A DNA stretch of 64,000 nucleotides from positions 62,001 to 126,000 of the forward strand of contig NZ_OKQO01000007.1 in NCBI RefSeq assembly GCF_900289145.1, written 5' to 3'. The stretch's first letter is position 1. Every line of letters begins with the position of its first letter. The stretch is from Neobittarella massiliensis (ex Bilen et al. 2018). GTDB taxonomy: Bacteria; Bacillota; Clostridia; Oscillospirales; Ruminococcaceae. Below, one piece after another: positions 33,847-42,058 of this stretch. The notes below the pieces were generated by a model that saw only the letters and a program-made list of their open reading frames with translations, was not told the origin of the DNA and did not search any database. The translations under genes were made by a program, and so were the position numbers.

Positions 33847-34161
33847 TTACATATCTCCCAATTTATCAGTACTATCTGCCGGCTACCACGGTGGACAGCC
33901 GCACAGCTTTATTGCGGTGTGCCCGGCCGGCACTTGACGTACCGGCTCGGTAATCCCTATTATAACACCGTGTCACCAGTGTGTGTATGAATTTTTTGTT
34001 TACTTTTTCAGTCAAATTTGAAATAAAAACTATTTTTCTATTTTTATTGGCGTTTTACAGTACATAAAGGTTGAAAGATCACAGCATGCCGGTGATGCAG
34101 CGGTGGCCCTCAAACTTATTAGGAAGAAAGGTTTGATTGGTAACAAATCTCTTTACCGATG
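33847..34161 (-). promoter_or_regulatory. Divergent control region upstream of clpE
   Basis: Minus strand has TATAAT at 33959-33964 but no good -35 at the right distance, which suggests activator- or repressor-controlled transcription. Further up, an A/T-rich block (33990-34050) holds TCAAATTTGA. No ORF of note. Confidence 0.4.
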
Positions 34162-34190
34162 TTGTAACCGCCGCGCAGATTTTGTATGAT
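34162..34190 (+). promoter_or_regulatory. Predicted promoter of the ArsR-EFR1 operon
   Basis: TTGTAA, 17-bp spacer, TATGAT. The gap to the arsR-type start leaves an unusually long leader of about 300 nt with no recognised riboswitch; a weak 57-codon frame starts at 34226. Confidence 0.6.
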
Positions 34191-34502
34191 GGATAAAGAA
34201 AGTTAACGAAAGGCACTGTGCAGGTATGGGCAGATATCGGATCTTTTCTGCGCCGAACTGCGCATCGGTCGCGGATCGTATGGAGACAAAGCGGCCCATG
34301 CCCGGTCGGATCGGCGATCTTATTCAGCATTTTTCACTGCAGCTGCCAATACCTCCCCCAAGACCAGACGGGCGGCGAGCGCTGCACATCTCCCTGTAAA
34401 ACGCGTAGACCTGATACCGGGCTACCCGCACAGATAAAACTTTTGCGCTCGGTGTCTCGCGAAAAGGCAGCGGGCAAGCTATAGGGTAGGAGTGGAACAT
34501 GT

Positions 34503-34874
34503 ATGGACTGTGCAGAGAGACAGAGAGCGATCGCAGGCGGCTTTCAAAAATGCCGAAATGCGTTTACCGCCTTGGGCGACGAGACCAGACAACTGATCTT
34601 GCTGGTGCTGCTCGAGAGCGATCTATCGGGCGTTCGCGTGGGAGAGATCGCCCAGAAAATACATCTGACCCGGCCGTCTGTGTCGCACCACCTGCAGATC
34701 TTAAAGGGGGCAGGCATCGTGTCTATGCGCCGGGAGGGGACTAAAAATTACTATTACTTGAGTGCAGACCAAACGCGGTGGAGAGATCTCGCCACTTTGG
34801 TAGAGCTAATCTACGAGAGCGTTCGGCATATCAGCACACAGCCGCACACATCCAGCAGAGGAGGAGAAGTATGA
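34503..34874 (+). CDS. ArsR-family winged-helix transcriptional regulator
   Basis: 123-residue protein with the ArsR/SmtB fold: ALGDETRQLILLVLLES (helix 1-2), VGEIAQKIHLTRPSVSHHLQILKGAGIV (recognition helix SVSHHLQIL) and the wing REGTKNYYYLS. The metal-binding ELCVCDL motif is missing (here LESDLSGVRVGEI), so it is probably not a classical metal sensor. Its stop overlaps the start of the next gene as ATGA, so it most likely controls that ferredoxin-flavodoxin protein and itself. TAGGAG lies 10 nt before the ATG. Confidence 0.88.
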   Translation: MDCAERQRAIAGGFQKCRNAFTALGDETRQLILLVLLESDLSGVRVGEIAQKIHLTRPSVSHHLQILKGAGIVSMRREGTKNYYYLSADQTRWRDLATLVELIYESVRHISTQPHTSSRGGEV

Positions 34875-35617
34875 TCTTATATTTTTCGGGGACGGGAAAC
34901 AGCGCCTATGTGGCAGAGCGGATCGGCCGGGTGACCGGGGAACCGGTGGTAGACCTGTTCGAGAAGATCAGGGACCGCGACTTTACGCCGATACACGCCG
35001 ATGACCATTGGGTGGTGGTGGCGCCCACCTATGCCTGGAGGATCCCCCGCATTTTACAGGAGTGGCTGAAAGAGACGGACCTGAGCGGCAGCCGCAAGCT
35101 GTACTTTGTAATGACCTGTGGGGGCAGCGCCGGCAACGCCGGAAAATACCTGCAGAGATTGTGTGCGTCTAAAAAGATGGCGTACTGCGGGTGCTTTCCC
35201 ATCGTTATGCCGGAAAACTATATCGCCATGTTCACCACCCCTGACAGAGAGGAGGCGCTGGCGGTCATTGACCGGGCGGAGACCGCTATCGATCAGGCGG
35301 CCGCCCTGATAGCAGCCGGCGGGACATTCCCGCTGCGACCCGTCACCGTGACCGACCGGCTCAATAGCGGGATCGTAAACGACCTGTTTTACCCGATGTG
35401 CGTCCATGCGAAAAAGTTTTATGTAAAGGACAGCTGTATCTCTTGCGGAAAATGCGCCCAGGTGTGCCCGCTGTGCAACATCCGCCTGAAGAGGGGCCGA
35501 CCGGTGTGGGGCGGAGACTGCACCCACTGTATGGCCTGTATCTGCCGCTGCCCGAGCGCCGCCATCGAGTACGGAAAACACAGCGTGGGGCTGCCGCGCT
35601 ACACCTGCCCCAAGTAG
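34871..35617 (+). CDS. EFR1-family protein (flavodoxin domain plus two 4Fe-4S clusters)
   Basis: 248-residue redox protein. The N-terminal flavodoxin-like part starts MILYFSGTGNSAYVAERI (FMN phosphate loop SGTGNS) with PTYAWRIPRILQEWL and MTCGGSAGNAGKYL; the C-terminal ferredoxin part has CISCGKCAQVCPLCNI and CTHCMACICRCP, two 4Fe-4S motifs. EFR1 proteins are common in Clostridia and thought to shuttle electrons between flavin and iron-sulfur partners; the reaction here is unknown. GAGGAGGAGAAGT precedes the ATG; coupled to the ArsR-type gene. Confidence 0.92.
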   Translation: MILYFSGTGNSAYVAERIGRVTGEPVVDLFEKIRDRDFTPIHADDHWVVVAPTYAWRIPRILQEWLKETDLSGSRKLYFVMTCGGSAGNAGKYLQRLCASKKMAYCGCFPIVMPENYIAMFTTPDREEALAVIDRAETAIDQAAALIAAGGTFPLRPVTVTDRLNSGIVNDLFYPMCVHAKKFYVKDSCISCGKCAQVCPLCNIRLKRGRPVWGGDCTHCMACICRCPSAAIEYGKHSVGLPRYTCPK

Positions 35618-35630
35618 GCAAAACAGAGAG

Positions 35631-35671
35631 GATGGCCGACCGGCAATGAACTGCCGGCCGGCCATCTTTTT
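35631..35671 (+). terminator. Terminator of the ArsR-EFR1 operon
   Basis: GATGGCCG and CGGCCATC close a stem with GGC/GCC inside, followed by TTTTTATG. Confidence 0.85.
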
Positions 35672-35726
35672 ATGGGGACAACACTGGCCGCACATGGGTA
35701 GCTGAACCCGAATACTGCCCGCCAGA

Positions 35727-36428
35727 TCACAGATAAAATGGCTGGTGGTGGTAAAACCAGCTGAACAGCCAGCTGCTCTCGACAGTCTGCCCGTTGAGCA
35801 CCGGCCAGGCATTTTGAGAGAGAGCCAGCAGCACCCACACCAAAATAGCCAGCAGATACACCCAAAAGGCCCCCTGCAGCACCCCCAGCGCGGCACCTAA
35901 TACCCGGTTGAGGCCGCCCACCACCGGGATGTAATTGACCACCTGCCCCACACGGGCCACCAGCCGCACCAGGATAAGGGCCAAAGCAAAAATGACGACG
36001 AAACAGAGCACGTGCAAAAGCGAGGTGACTACCGGCGCCACCACGTTCTCTTCCAGTGCGCTGGCAAACTGCTGGGTGCCCCCCTGCAGGTCTGCCGCCA
36101 ATTTGTCTACCGTGTCTTGCCCCTGCTCGGGCAGCAGAGCCTTGATGGGGCCGATAAGGCCGTCTAGCCCGCGCTCGATCGCGGCGGCGGTGTCGGCCGT
36201 GTCGGCGGCAAAGCCCTCCATATTTTTAGATATAGCCGACTGTACCGGCTTTTGCGCCACATTTTTATAGAGAAAATTGGCAACCGGTACGCTGACGATA
36301 TAGGTAAAGAGCAGCGCCAGCACACAGCCGCACAGGGTGATGAGACTGCGCACAAAACCCTGTTTGGCACAGATGACCGCCAGAACGATGACGATCGTAA
36401 CGGTGATGATATCAAAAACAAAGCCCAT
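35727..36428 (-). CDS. CvpA family membrane protein
   Basis: 233-residue CvpA/colicin-V-production-type protein with four hydrophobic helices. It starts MGFVFDIITVTIVIVLAVIC and has the family block KQGFVRSLITLCGCVLALLFTYIVSVPVANFLY, a soluble middle insert (about 85-140), and VNYIPVVGGLNRVLGAALGVLQGAFWVYLL, the conserved 'IP..G..NR.LG...G...G' signature. Function uncertain; linked elsewhere to purine genes and envelope stress. The ATG at 36428 follows AAAAAGGGGGC. Downstream gene of the DUF5711 gene, separated from it by the 158-bp repeat array. Confidence 0.85.
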   Translation of the reverse strand: MGFVFDIITVTIVIVLAVICAKQGFVRSLITLCGCVLALLFTYIVSVPVANFLYKNVAQKPVQSAISKNMEGFAADTADTAAAIERGLDGLIGPIKALLPEQGQDTVDKLAADLQGGTQQFASALEENVVAPVVTSLLHVLCFVVIFALALILVRLVARVGQVVNYIPVVGGLNRVLGAALGVLQGAFWVYLLAILVWVLLALSQNAWPVLNGQTVESSWLFSWFYHHQPFYL

Positions 36429-36858
36429 GAGATGCCCCCTTTTTATGGGATGATGGTAGCAGATATAGGGTGAAAATATTGCCGCAACTTTGGGCCGAAA
36501 CGCGAACACAGGCGCGGCGGGCAACGCGCGCCGGCTGAACCCAACGGCTGTGCAGCTGGTATGCCAAAACCCCGGTAGCGGTCATTGCCGCCCGAAAGAC
36601 ATGGATATGGCGGCGATAGAGGACAAACATGCCCCTGGCCATACAGCCCATGTCTCATCTGCTGTTGAGCAGGTATGCCCTCGTGGTCTACCTCACCGGT
36701 CCCCGACCGCCGCGGTAAGAGCTGAAGTTATGCCGATATGGCAGCACCGGGCAGGGCGGTGCTGCCCGGTGTTCCGCCGTACAATCGCCAAGAGCGCAGT
36801 TTATACCATACGCATTTGGTCGTTTGCGGCCGTAAATAGATCAAGCGATCCCGGGGTA
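36429..36858 (-). other. Intergenic stretch between cvpA and the repeat array
   Basis: No convincing ORF, RNA gene or promoter in these 430 bp. Only GC-rich short frames without ribosome sites. Confidence 0.5.
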
Positions 36859-37465
36859 TGAGAAATGCGCCGCCGCTGCTATGCGGCGGTGAGGAGCTGT
36901 GCTCCGAAGATCGTTTCTCAAACTTTTCGCGCTGCTGGGCGGGGAGATCTTTCTCCGCATCCACCAAATCTAGCTGACCCTTCGCGGCCGAGACAGCTCA
37001 AGCAGTCCTGTGACTGTGAGAAACGCGCCACCGCTGCTATGCGGCGGTGAGGAGCTGTGCTCCGAAGAACGTTTCTCACACTTTTTGCACTGCTGGGCGG
37101 GGAAAGCTTTCCCCGCATTCATCTGTTTTATCTGACCCTTCGCGGCCGAGACAGCTCAAGCAGCCCTGTGACTGTGAGAAACGCGCCGCCGCTGCTATGC
37201 GGCGGTGAGGAACTGCGCTCTGAAGAACGTTTCTCACACTTTTTCCGCTGCTGGGCGGGGAGATCTTTCCCCGCATTCATCTGTTTTATCTGACCTTTCG
37301 CGGCCGAGACAGCTCAAGCAGCCCTGTGACTGTGAGAAACGCACCGCCGCTGCTATGCGGTGGTGAAGAGCTGTGCTCCGAAGAGCGTTTCTCACACTTT
37401 TCGCGCTGCTGGGCGGGGAGATCTTTCTCTGCATTCATCTGTTTTATCTGACCTTTCGCGCGAAA
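36859..37465. repeat. Four-unit 158-bp structured tandem repeat array
   Basis: Direct repeats start with TGAGAAA at 36859, 37017, 37175 and 37333: an exact 158-bp period, the last unit about 133 bp. Each unit holds an outer inverted repeat GTGAGAAACG/CGTTTCTCAC enclosing two hairpins (CCGC...GCGG and GGAGC/GCTCC), i.e. a three-way junction, followed by a palindrome of the type GCGGGGAAAGCTTTCCCCGC. Unit 4 changes CGCCGC/GCGGCG to CACCGC/GCGGTG, a compensatory pair; other changes swap G-C for G-U. It is a noncoding array between DUF5711 and cvpA genes. Transcription direction is unknown. Confidence 0.85.
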
Positions 37466-37468
37466 AGA

Positions 37469-38620
37469 TTATAGAGAGAATTTTTCCAGGCCGTCGCTGG
37501 TCTGTACAAATACGGTGTTCCCCTCGGCGCTCATATCCAGACAGAGCTTTTTGATCTGCTCCTCCTTGACCATTTTGCCCTCTTTATCAAACACGCGCAG
37601 CGCCTGCTTGCTGAGTATCGCCACCCGGCCAGAATGGGCGTATACCCCCAAGATGTCCTCCTGATAGTCGATCTTACCGGTCACTTTGCAGGTATCGTCA
37701 AACAGCAGCACCTGATTGATATGGGTCTGGCTGTTGTCGCCAAAAGCCACGCAAAAATCGCTCTGGCTCAGGTCGGGCAGACTGAGAACACTGCCTTCGT
37801 ACTCGTAGCTGCCCAGCTTTTTGCCGTCACGGCGCAGGGTGGTGATCTGGCGGTCGCCTACCACTACGACTTTGCTGCCGTAAAACTGTACCCGCAGAGC
37901 CATTGTATTTTCAAAAGTGGTCTTGGAGATCTCTTTATCTTTTTTGATGTTGAGCACGTAGACGGTAGTGTTCATCTGCCCGTTTTGGGCGTTGACCGTG
38001 TTCACTGCCAGGTAGCCGCTCGCCCCAAAATCTACAGATAGTATATAAGAATCAGACGATGACCATTTGTATATTTGCTGTTTACTGCGGTCATATACCA
38101 CCACTTCGCCCAGGTAGCGCCCGGAACTGGTGGCCAGCGCCACGTTGCCATTACTATCTACATCGCCGTCGATAATGGTCTGTTCCAGCGTTTTTTGATA
38201 GATCTGGGCGGTCTTGGAGTAGAGGGCAAAGGTCTTGCCGCCACGGCCAAATAGCAGCGAGTTGCTGCCGCTGGTCTGGATAGCGCAGTCATCCAGGTTG
38301 TGGGGCGTGTTTTTCACCTGTTTGCCCGAGCGGTTATAGGTGATGATATCGGTGTCGGTGATCAGGTTGAGCGAGCCGCTGCCGGCGGCGATATCGCGCG
38401 GCACACCGCCGTCGAGCTCCAGCGGAAAACCGGGGCCCGATTGCCAGCTGGCGGTGAAATTTTGCCAGGTGGTGGAGATATTTTCGACGGTGAGATGCTG
38501 GCGATTAAAATAGAGCACCGCCACCAGGATCAGCAGCAGGGCCAGAGCGCCCATTTTGCGCAGCTGTTTTTTGCGGTGTTTGCGGCGGCGGGCCACCTCG
38601 ATATCAGAGAGCGTTGCCAT
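37469..38620 (-). CDS. DUF5711 family protein, membrane-anchored beta-propeller-like
   Basis: 383 residues: a basic cytosolic N-terminus (ARRRKHRKKQLRK), one transmembrane helix (MGALALLLILVAVLYF, about 23-39) and a long outer part of repeating short beta segments such as NSLLFGRGGKTFALYSKTAQIY, GNVALATSSGRYLGEVVVYD and RVAILSKQALRVFDKEGK, which suggest a beta-propeller. DUF5711 proteins are typical of Clostridia and usually sit next to CvpA, as here. Function unknown. AAAGGGGGACC before the ATG; follows truA by 42 bp. Confidence 0.82.
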   Translation of the reverse strand: MATLSDIEVARRRKHRKKQLRKMGALALLLILVAVLYFNRQHLTVENISTTWQNFTASWQSGPGFPLELDGGVPRDIAAGSGSLNLITDTDIITYNRSGKQVKNTPHNLDDCAIQTSGSNSLLFGRGGKTFALYSKTAQIYQKTLEQTIIDGDVDSNGNVALATSSGRYLGEVVVYDRSKQQIYKWSSSDSYILSVDFGASGYLAVNTVNAQNGQMNTTVYVLNIKKDKEISKTTFENTMALRVQFYGSKVVVVGDRQITTLRRDGKKLGSYEYEGSVLSLPDLSQSDFCVAFGDNSQTHINQVLLFDDTCKVTGKIDYQEDILGVYAHSGRVAILSKQALRVFDKEGKMVKEEQIKKLCLDMSAEGNTVFVQTSDGLEKFSL

Positions 38621-38662
38621 GCTGGTCCCCCTTTATGGGTCAGAGTGTTGTCGGGTGCGGTG

Positions 38663-39409
38663 CTAGGGCCGGATATCGGGATAAAACACCCGATTGAGGT
38701 AGAGGCCCCGGGCGGGAGCGGTATGGCCGGCCAGCGACCGGTCGCCACTATTTAAAATGGTGTCGATACGGTGATGGACGGTACCGGTGTCCAGACCGAT
38801 GAGCGTACCCACCATGATGCGCACCATGTTGTACAAAAAGCCGTCGGCCCGCACCGTGAAGGTGACCAGGTCGCCACAGCGCTGTACCGAAAAATGGCTG
38901 ACGGTGCGGGTGGTGTTTTGCTGGTCGGTCTTCTGCGAGCAGAAGGCGCGAAAGTCGTGGGTGCCCACCAGCTGTTGGGCCTGCCGGTGCAGGTCGTCGG
39001 CATTTAGGCCAAACCCGCGCACATAGCTGAGCTCCTCATAAAACGGGCTGCCAAAGCGGGTGTCGAGCAATTTGTAGACATACTCTTTTTCGCTGCAGCT
39101 GTAGCGGGCGTGAAAGTCGTCGGGCACCTGCTGTGCCCGATAGACCGAGATATCGCCCGGCAGGTGGGCGTTGAGCGCCAGCGGGATCTTGCGGACAGGC
39201 ATGGGCGACTCGGTGCGGAAGTTGAGACAGTACATGTTGGCATGTACCCCCGCATCGGTGCGGGAGCAGCCCTTGATGTCGTACCGCTGGTGGTAGACAG
39301 CCTGAATGGCATCCTGTACCACCTGGATGACCGAGAGCGCATTTTTTTGCACCTGGGAACCGTGGTAGCGGGTGCCTTTATAGCTGAGCGTGAGCAGGAT
39401 ATTGCGCAT
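38663..39409 (-). CDS. truA: tRNA pseudouridine(38-40) synthase
   Basis: 248-residue TruA, which makes pseudouridine at positions 38-40 of the tRNA anticodon arm. Catalytic Asp52 lies in GCSRTDAGVHA; other blocks are LTLSYKGTRYHGSQVQ, FHARYSCSEKEYVY, RAFCSQKTDQQNTTRTV-like and FTVRADGFLYNMVRIMVGTL. The ATG at 39409 follows AAAGGAGCATCC; a 20-codon upstream extension was rejected. Downstream of ecfT by 117 bp, a common ecfA-ecfT-truA order in Firmicutes. Confidence 0.96.
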   Translation of the reverse strand: MRNILLTLSYKGTRYHGSQVQKNALSVIQVVQDAIQAVYHQRYDIKGCSRTDAGVHANMYCLNFRTESPMPVRKIPLALNAHLPGDISVYRAQQVPDDFHARYSCSEKEYVYKLLDTRFGSPFYEELSYVRGFGLNADDLHRQAQQLVGTHDFRAFCSQKTDQQNTTRTVSHFSVQRCGDLVTFTVRADGFLYNMVRIMVGTLIGLDTGTVHHRIDTILNSGDRSLAGHTAPARGLYLNRVFYPDIRP

Positions 39410-39526
39410 GGATGCTCCTTTGCCGGATCTGACTATACAAAAGGTATATTTATTTAAAAATATACACAAAGTGGGTCGAACACGACTCCTTTTTGCCGAA
39501 AAAACATGTTTTTTGATGTTTCACTT

Positions 39527-40330
39527 TTACAGCGGCAGATAATTGCACAGGATGATGCCGGCACAGATGAGTGCCATGACCGCTGTGGCCGCCAGGTCTA
39601 CCCCGCCCATATGCAGCTGTCGCATGCGGGTGCGTCCCTCACCGCCCCGGTAGCAGCGGCACTCCATAGCCAGAGCCAGCTCGTCGGCGCGGCGGAAAGA
39701 GGAGACGAAAAGCGGGATGAGGATGGGCACCAGCGCCTTGACCCGCTTGATGAGCCCGCCGGTCTCCATATCGGCGCCGCGGGACTTTTGGGCCGACATG
39801 ATCTTGTCGGTCTCCTCTACCAGGGTGGGGATAAAGCGCAGGGTGATGGTCATCATCATGGCCAGCTCGTGTACCGGAAAGTGCAGCTTGGCCAGCGGCG
39901 CCAGCAGCCGCTCCAGCCCGTCGGTAAGGGCTATGGGCGAGGTGGTATAGGTCAGCAGCGAGGTGCCGGCGATGAGGCAGATGATGCGCACGCTCATGAT
40001 GGCGGCAAAGTACAGCCCCTGCTGGGTGATGCGGAAGATCCACCAGTGCCACAGCACGTCGCCGCTGATGAAAAACATGTTGAGTATACCGGTGAACAGT
40101 ACCAGCGGAATGACTGGTTTTAGGCTGCGCAAAATGACCTTGAGCCCGATGTGCGCCAGTTTGTAGCAGAGCACCAGCAGCCCGATGGCCAGCAGATAGC
40201 CGGGCAGGCTGTCGGTCAAAAAGAGGACCACGATGTAGGCGATGGTGAGCACCAGTTTGGTGCGGGGGTCCATGCGGTGCAGCGCCGAGTGGCCGGTAAA
40301 GTACTGGCCGATGGTGATATCGCGGATCAC
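39527..40330 (-). CDS. ecfT: Energy-coupling factor transporter transmembrane protein EcfT
   Basis: 267-residue T-component shared by group II ECF vitamin importers. It starts VIRDITIGQYFTGHSALHRMDPRTKL and has five to six helices; the coupling helices carry SAQKSRGADME and ECRCYRGGEGRT, the two Arg-Gly motifs that contact EcfA1/EcfA2. Substrate-specific S-components are encoded elsewhere. GTG start overlaps the ecfA2 stop as GTGA. Confidence 0.94.
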   Translation of the reverse strand: MIRDITIGQYFTGHSALHRMDPRTKLVLTIAYIVVLFLTDSLPGYLLAIGLLVLCYKLAHIGLKVILRSLKPVIPLVLFTGILNMFFISGDVLWHWWIFRITQQGLYFAAIMSVRIICLIAGTSLLTYTTSPIALTDGLERLLAPLAKLHFPVHELAMMMTITLRFIPTLVEETDKIMSAQKSRGADMETGGLIKRVKALVPILIPLFVSSFRRADELALAMECRCYRGGEGRTRMRQLHMGGVDLAATAVMALICAGIILCNYLPL

Positions 40331-41196
40331 GGCTTCCCCCCCTCTCTGCCCTGCAGCAGTTTTTGGATCTCGTGCACGCCCTGCTCTACACTGTAGACAT
40401 TGCGGGGCACCGGATAGCCCCGGTCGGCCAGCTGGATAAAGATCTGGGTGATCTGCGGGATGGACAGGCCGATCTGCCGTATCTGCTGGGCGTGGGAGAA
40501 CACCGCCTGTACCGTGTCGTACATGAGCACGCCGGTATCGCTCATCACCAGCACTTTAGAGGCGAATTTGGCCACGTCTTCCATGCTGTGTGAGACCAGC
40601 AGGATGGTGTTTTTCTTCTCTTGGTGGTAGCGGGTGATGAGCTTTAAGATGGTGTCGCGGCCCCGGGGATCGAGCCCGGCGGTGGGCTCGTCCAAAATGA
40701 GGATCTTGGGCTCCATGGCCAGCACGCCGGCAATGGCCGCCCGCCGCTTTTGCCCACCCGACAGCTCGAAGGGGGACTTTTGCAGGTCGGCCGGCGAGAG
40801 CTCCACCGCCTCGGCGGCCTGCTTGACGCGACTGTCGATCTCGCTGTCTGAAAGGTCCATGTTGCCCGGGCCAAAGGCGATATCCTTGTATACCGTCTCC
40901 TCGAAGAGCTGGTATTCGGGGTACTGGAACACCAGGCCCACGTCAAAGCGCACCTGGCGTATCTGCTCTTTGTGCGCCCAGATATCGCGGCCGTCGATAT
41001 ACACCTTGCCCGAGGTGGGGCGCAGCAGGCCGTTTAAGTGCTGGATAAGGGTGGATTTGCCGCTGCCGGTATGGCCGATGACCCCGACGAACGCGCCCTC
41101 CTCGATCTCGATATTGATATCTTTGATGGCGGTGGTCTGGGTGGGCAGGCCGGCGTTGTAGATATAGGTGAGATCTGTTGTTTTGATGATAGCCAA
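40327..41196 (-). CDS. ecfA2: Energy-coupling factor transporter ATPase EcfA2
   Basis: 289-residue ABC ATPase of the ECF module. GHTGSGKSTL (Walker A, about residue 38), VFQYPEYQLFEETVYKDIAFGP (Q-loop), LSGGQKRRAAIAG, ILILDEPTAGLDPRG, LLVSHSMEDVA. The 'EYQLFEETV' form of the Q-loop and the longer C-terminal part are characteristic of EcfA2. Lies between ecfA1 (3-bp gap) and ecfT (4-bp overlap). Confidence 0.95.
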   Translation of the reverse strand: MAIIKTTDLTYIYNAGLPTQTTAIKDINIEIEEGAFVGVIGHTGSGKSTLIQHLNGLLRPTSGKVYIDGRDIWAHKEQIRQVRFDVGLVFQYPEYQLFEETVYKDIAFGPGNMDLSDSEIDSRVKQAAEAVELSPADLQKSPFELSGGQKRRAAIAGVLAMEPKILILDEPTAGLDPRGRDTILKLITRYHQEKKNTILLVSHSMEDVAKFASKVLVMSDTGVLMYDTVQAVFSHAQQIRQIGLSIPQITQIFIQLADRGYPVPRNVYSVEQGVHEIQKLLQGREGGKP

Positions 41197-41199
41197 ATT

Positions 41200-42054
41200 C
41201 TATGCCTCCAACAGGTGGGCCAGTGCGGTGACGCAGTCGTCTACCGTAAGGATATCGTAGGGCAGCTCTACCCCCTGCCGCCGCAGCTGAAAAGCCAGCT
41301 CGGACGGCTGGGGCACATCCAGCCCGATCGCCTGCAGTTCGGTGACGCGGGAGAACACCCGCTGGGGGATATCGTCCATGACCACGGCCCCGTCGTCCAT
41401 CACCAGCACCCGGTCGGCCTGGGCGGCCTCGTCCATGTAGTGGGTGATGAGCACCACCGTCATGCCCAGCTCGCGGTTGAGGGTGCGGATGGTGGCCAGT
41501 ATGCGCCGGCGGCCGTGGGGGTCGAGCATGGCGGTGGGCTCGTCGAGCACGATGCAGCGCGGCTGCATGGCCAAAATACCGGCGATGGCCACCCGCTGTT
41601 TTTGCCCGCCCGACAGCTGATAGGTAGCCTGCTGGCGATATTTTTGCATATTGACGGTCTCGAGCGCCCAGTCGACCCGGCGGCGTATCTCGGCGGGGGG
41701 AACGCCCATGTTCTCGGGGGCGAAAGCCACGTCCTCCTCGACGATGGTGGCCACGATCTGGTTGTCTGGGTTTTGAAACACCATCCCTACGATCTGGCGG
41801 ATATCGAAGATGCGGTCGTCGTCGCGGGTGTCGATGCCGTCGATGAGCACCTGCCCCGACTCGGGCACCAGAATGCCGTTGAGGTGCTTGGCCAGCGTGG
41901 ATTTGCCGCAGCCGTTGTGCCCCAGCACAGCCAAAAATTGGCCCTCGGGCACCTCTAAGCTGACCCCGCGCAGCGCCCGGTGGGGTGGCAGCGACTCGTC
42001 GCTGGACTGGTAGGAAAACACCAGGTCTTTTACCTGTATGATCGGCTCTTTCAC
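41200..42054 (-). CDS. ecfA1: Energy-coupling factor transporter ATPase EcfA1
   Basis: About 284 residues. GHNGCGKSTLAKHLNGIL (Walker A), VFQNPDNQIVATIVEEDVAFAPEN (Q-loop with DNQIV typical of EcfA1), LSGGQKQRVAIAG, CIVLDEPTAMLDPHGR, LITHYMDEAAQADR. I chose the GTG at 42054, eight nt after GGAGGTGA, over a GTG 12 bp earlier that is part of that ribosome site. Pairs with EcfA2 to power EcfT and vitamin-binding S-components. Confidence 0.94.
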   Translation of the reverse strand: MKEPIIQVKDLVFSYQSSDESLPPHRALRGVSLEVPEGQFLAVLGHNGCGKSTLAKHLNGILVPESGQVLIDGIDTRDDDRIFDIRQIVGMVFQNPDNQIVATIVEEDVAFAPENMGVPPAEIRRRVDWALETVNMQKYRQQATYQLSGGQKQRVAIAGILAMQPRCIVLDEPTAMLDPHGRRRILATIRTLNRELGMTVVLITHYMDEAAQADRVLVMDDGAVVMDDIPQRVFSRVTELQAIGLDVPQPSELAFQLRRQGVELPYDILTVDDCVTALAHLLEA

Positions 42055-42058
42055 GCGG

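Noticed and set aside
33990-34060. CtsR operator before clpE
   Set aside because: Only one TCAAATTTGA palindrome and a single GTCAAA half-site; the tandem heptad GGTCAAA pattern is not there.
34226-34399. 57-codon ORF in the ArsR leader
   Set aside because: AAAGG is 12 nt away and the peptide is Pro/Arg-rich without recognisable pattern; more likely untranslated leader.
36918-37434. Three overlapping 66-codon minus-strand ORFs with near-identical peptides
   Set aside because: They are the same segment of the 158-bp repeat read in shifting frames; no ribosome sites and no protein-like composition.
36859-37465. CRISPR array
   Set aside because: Units are contiguous 158-bp repeats without unique spacers, and no cas gene is present.
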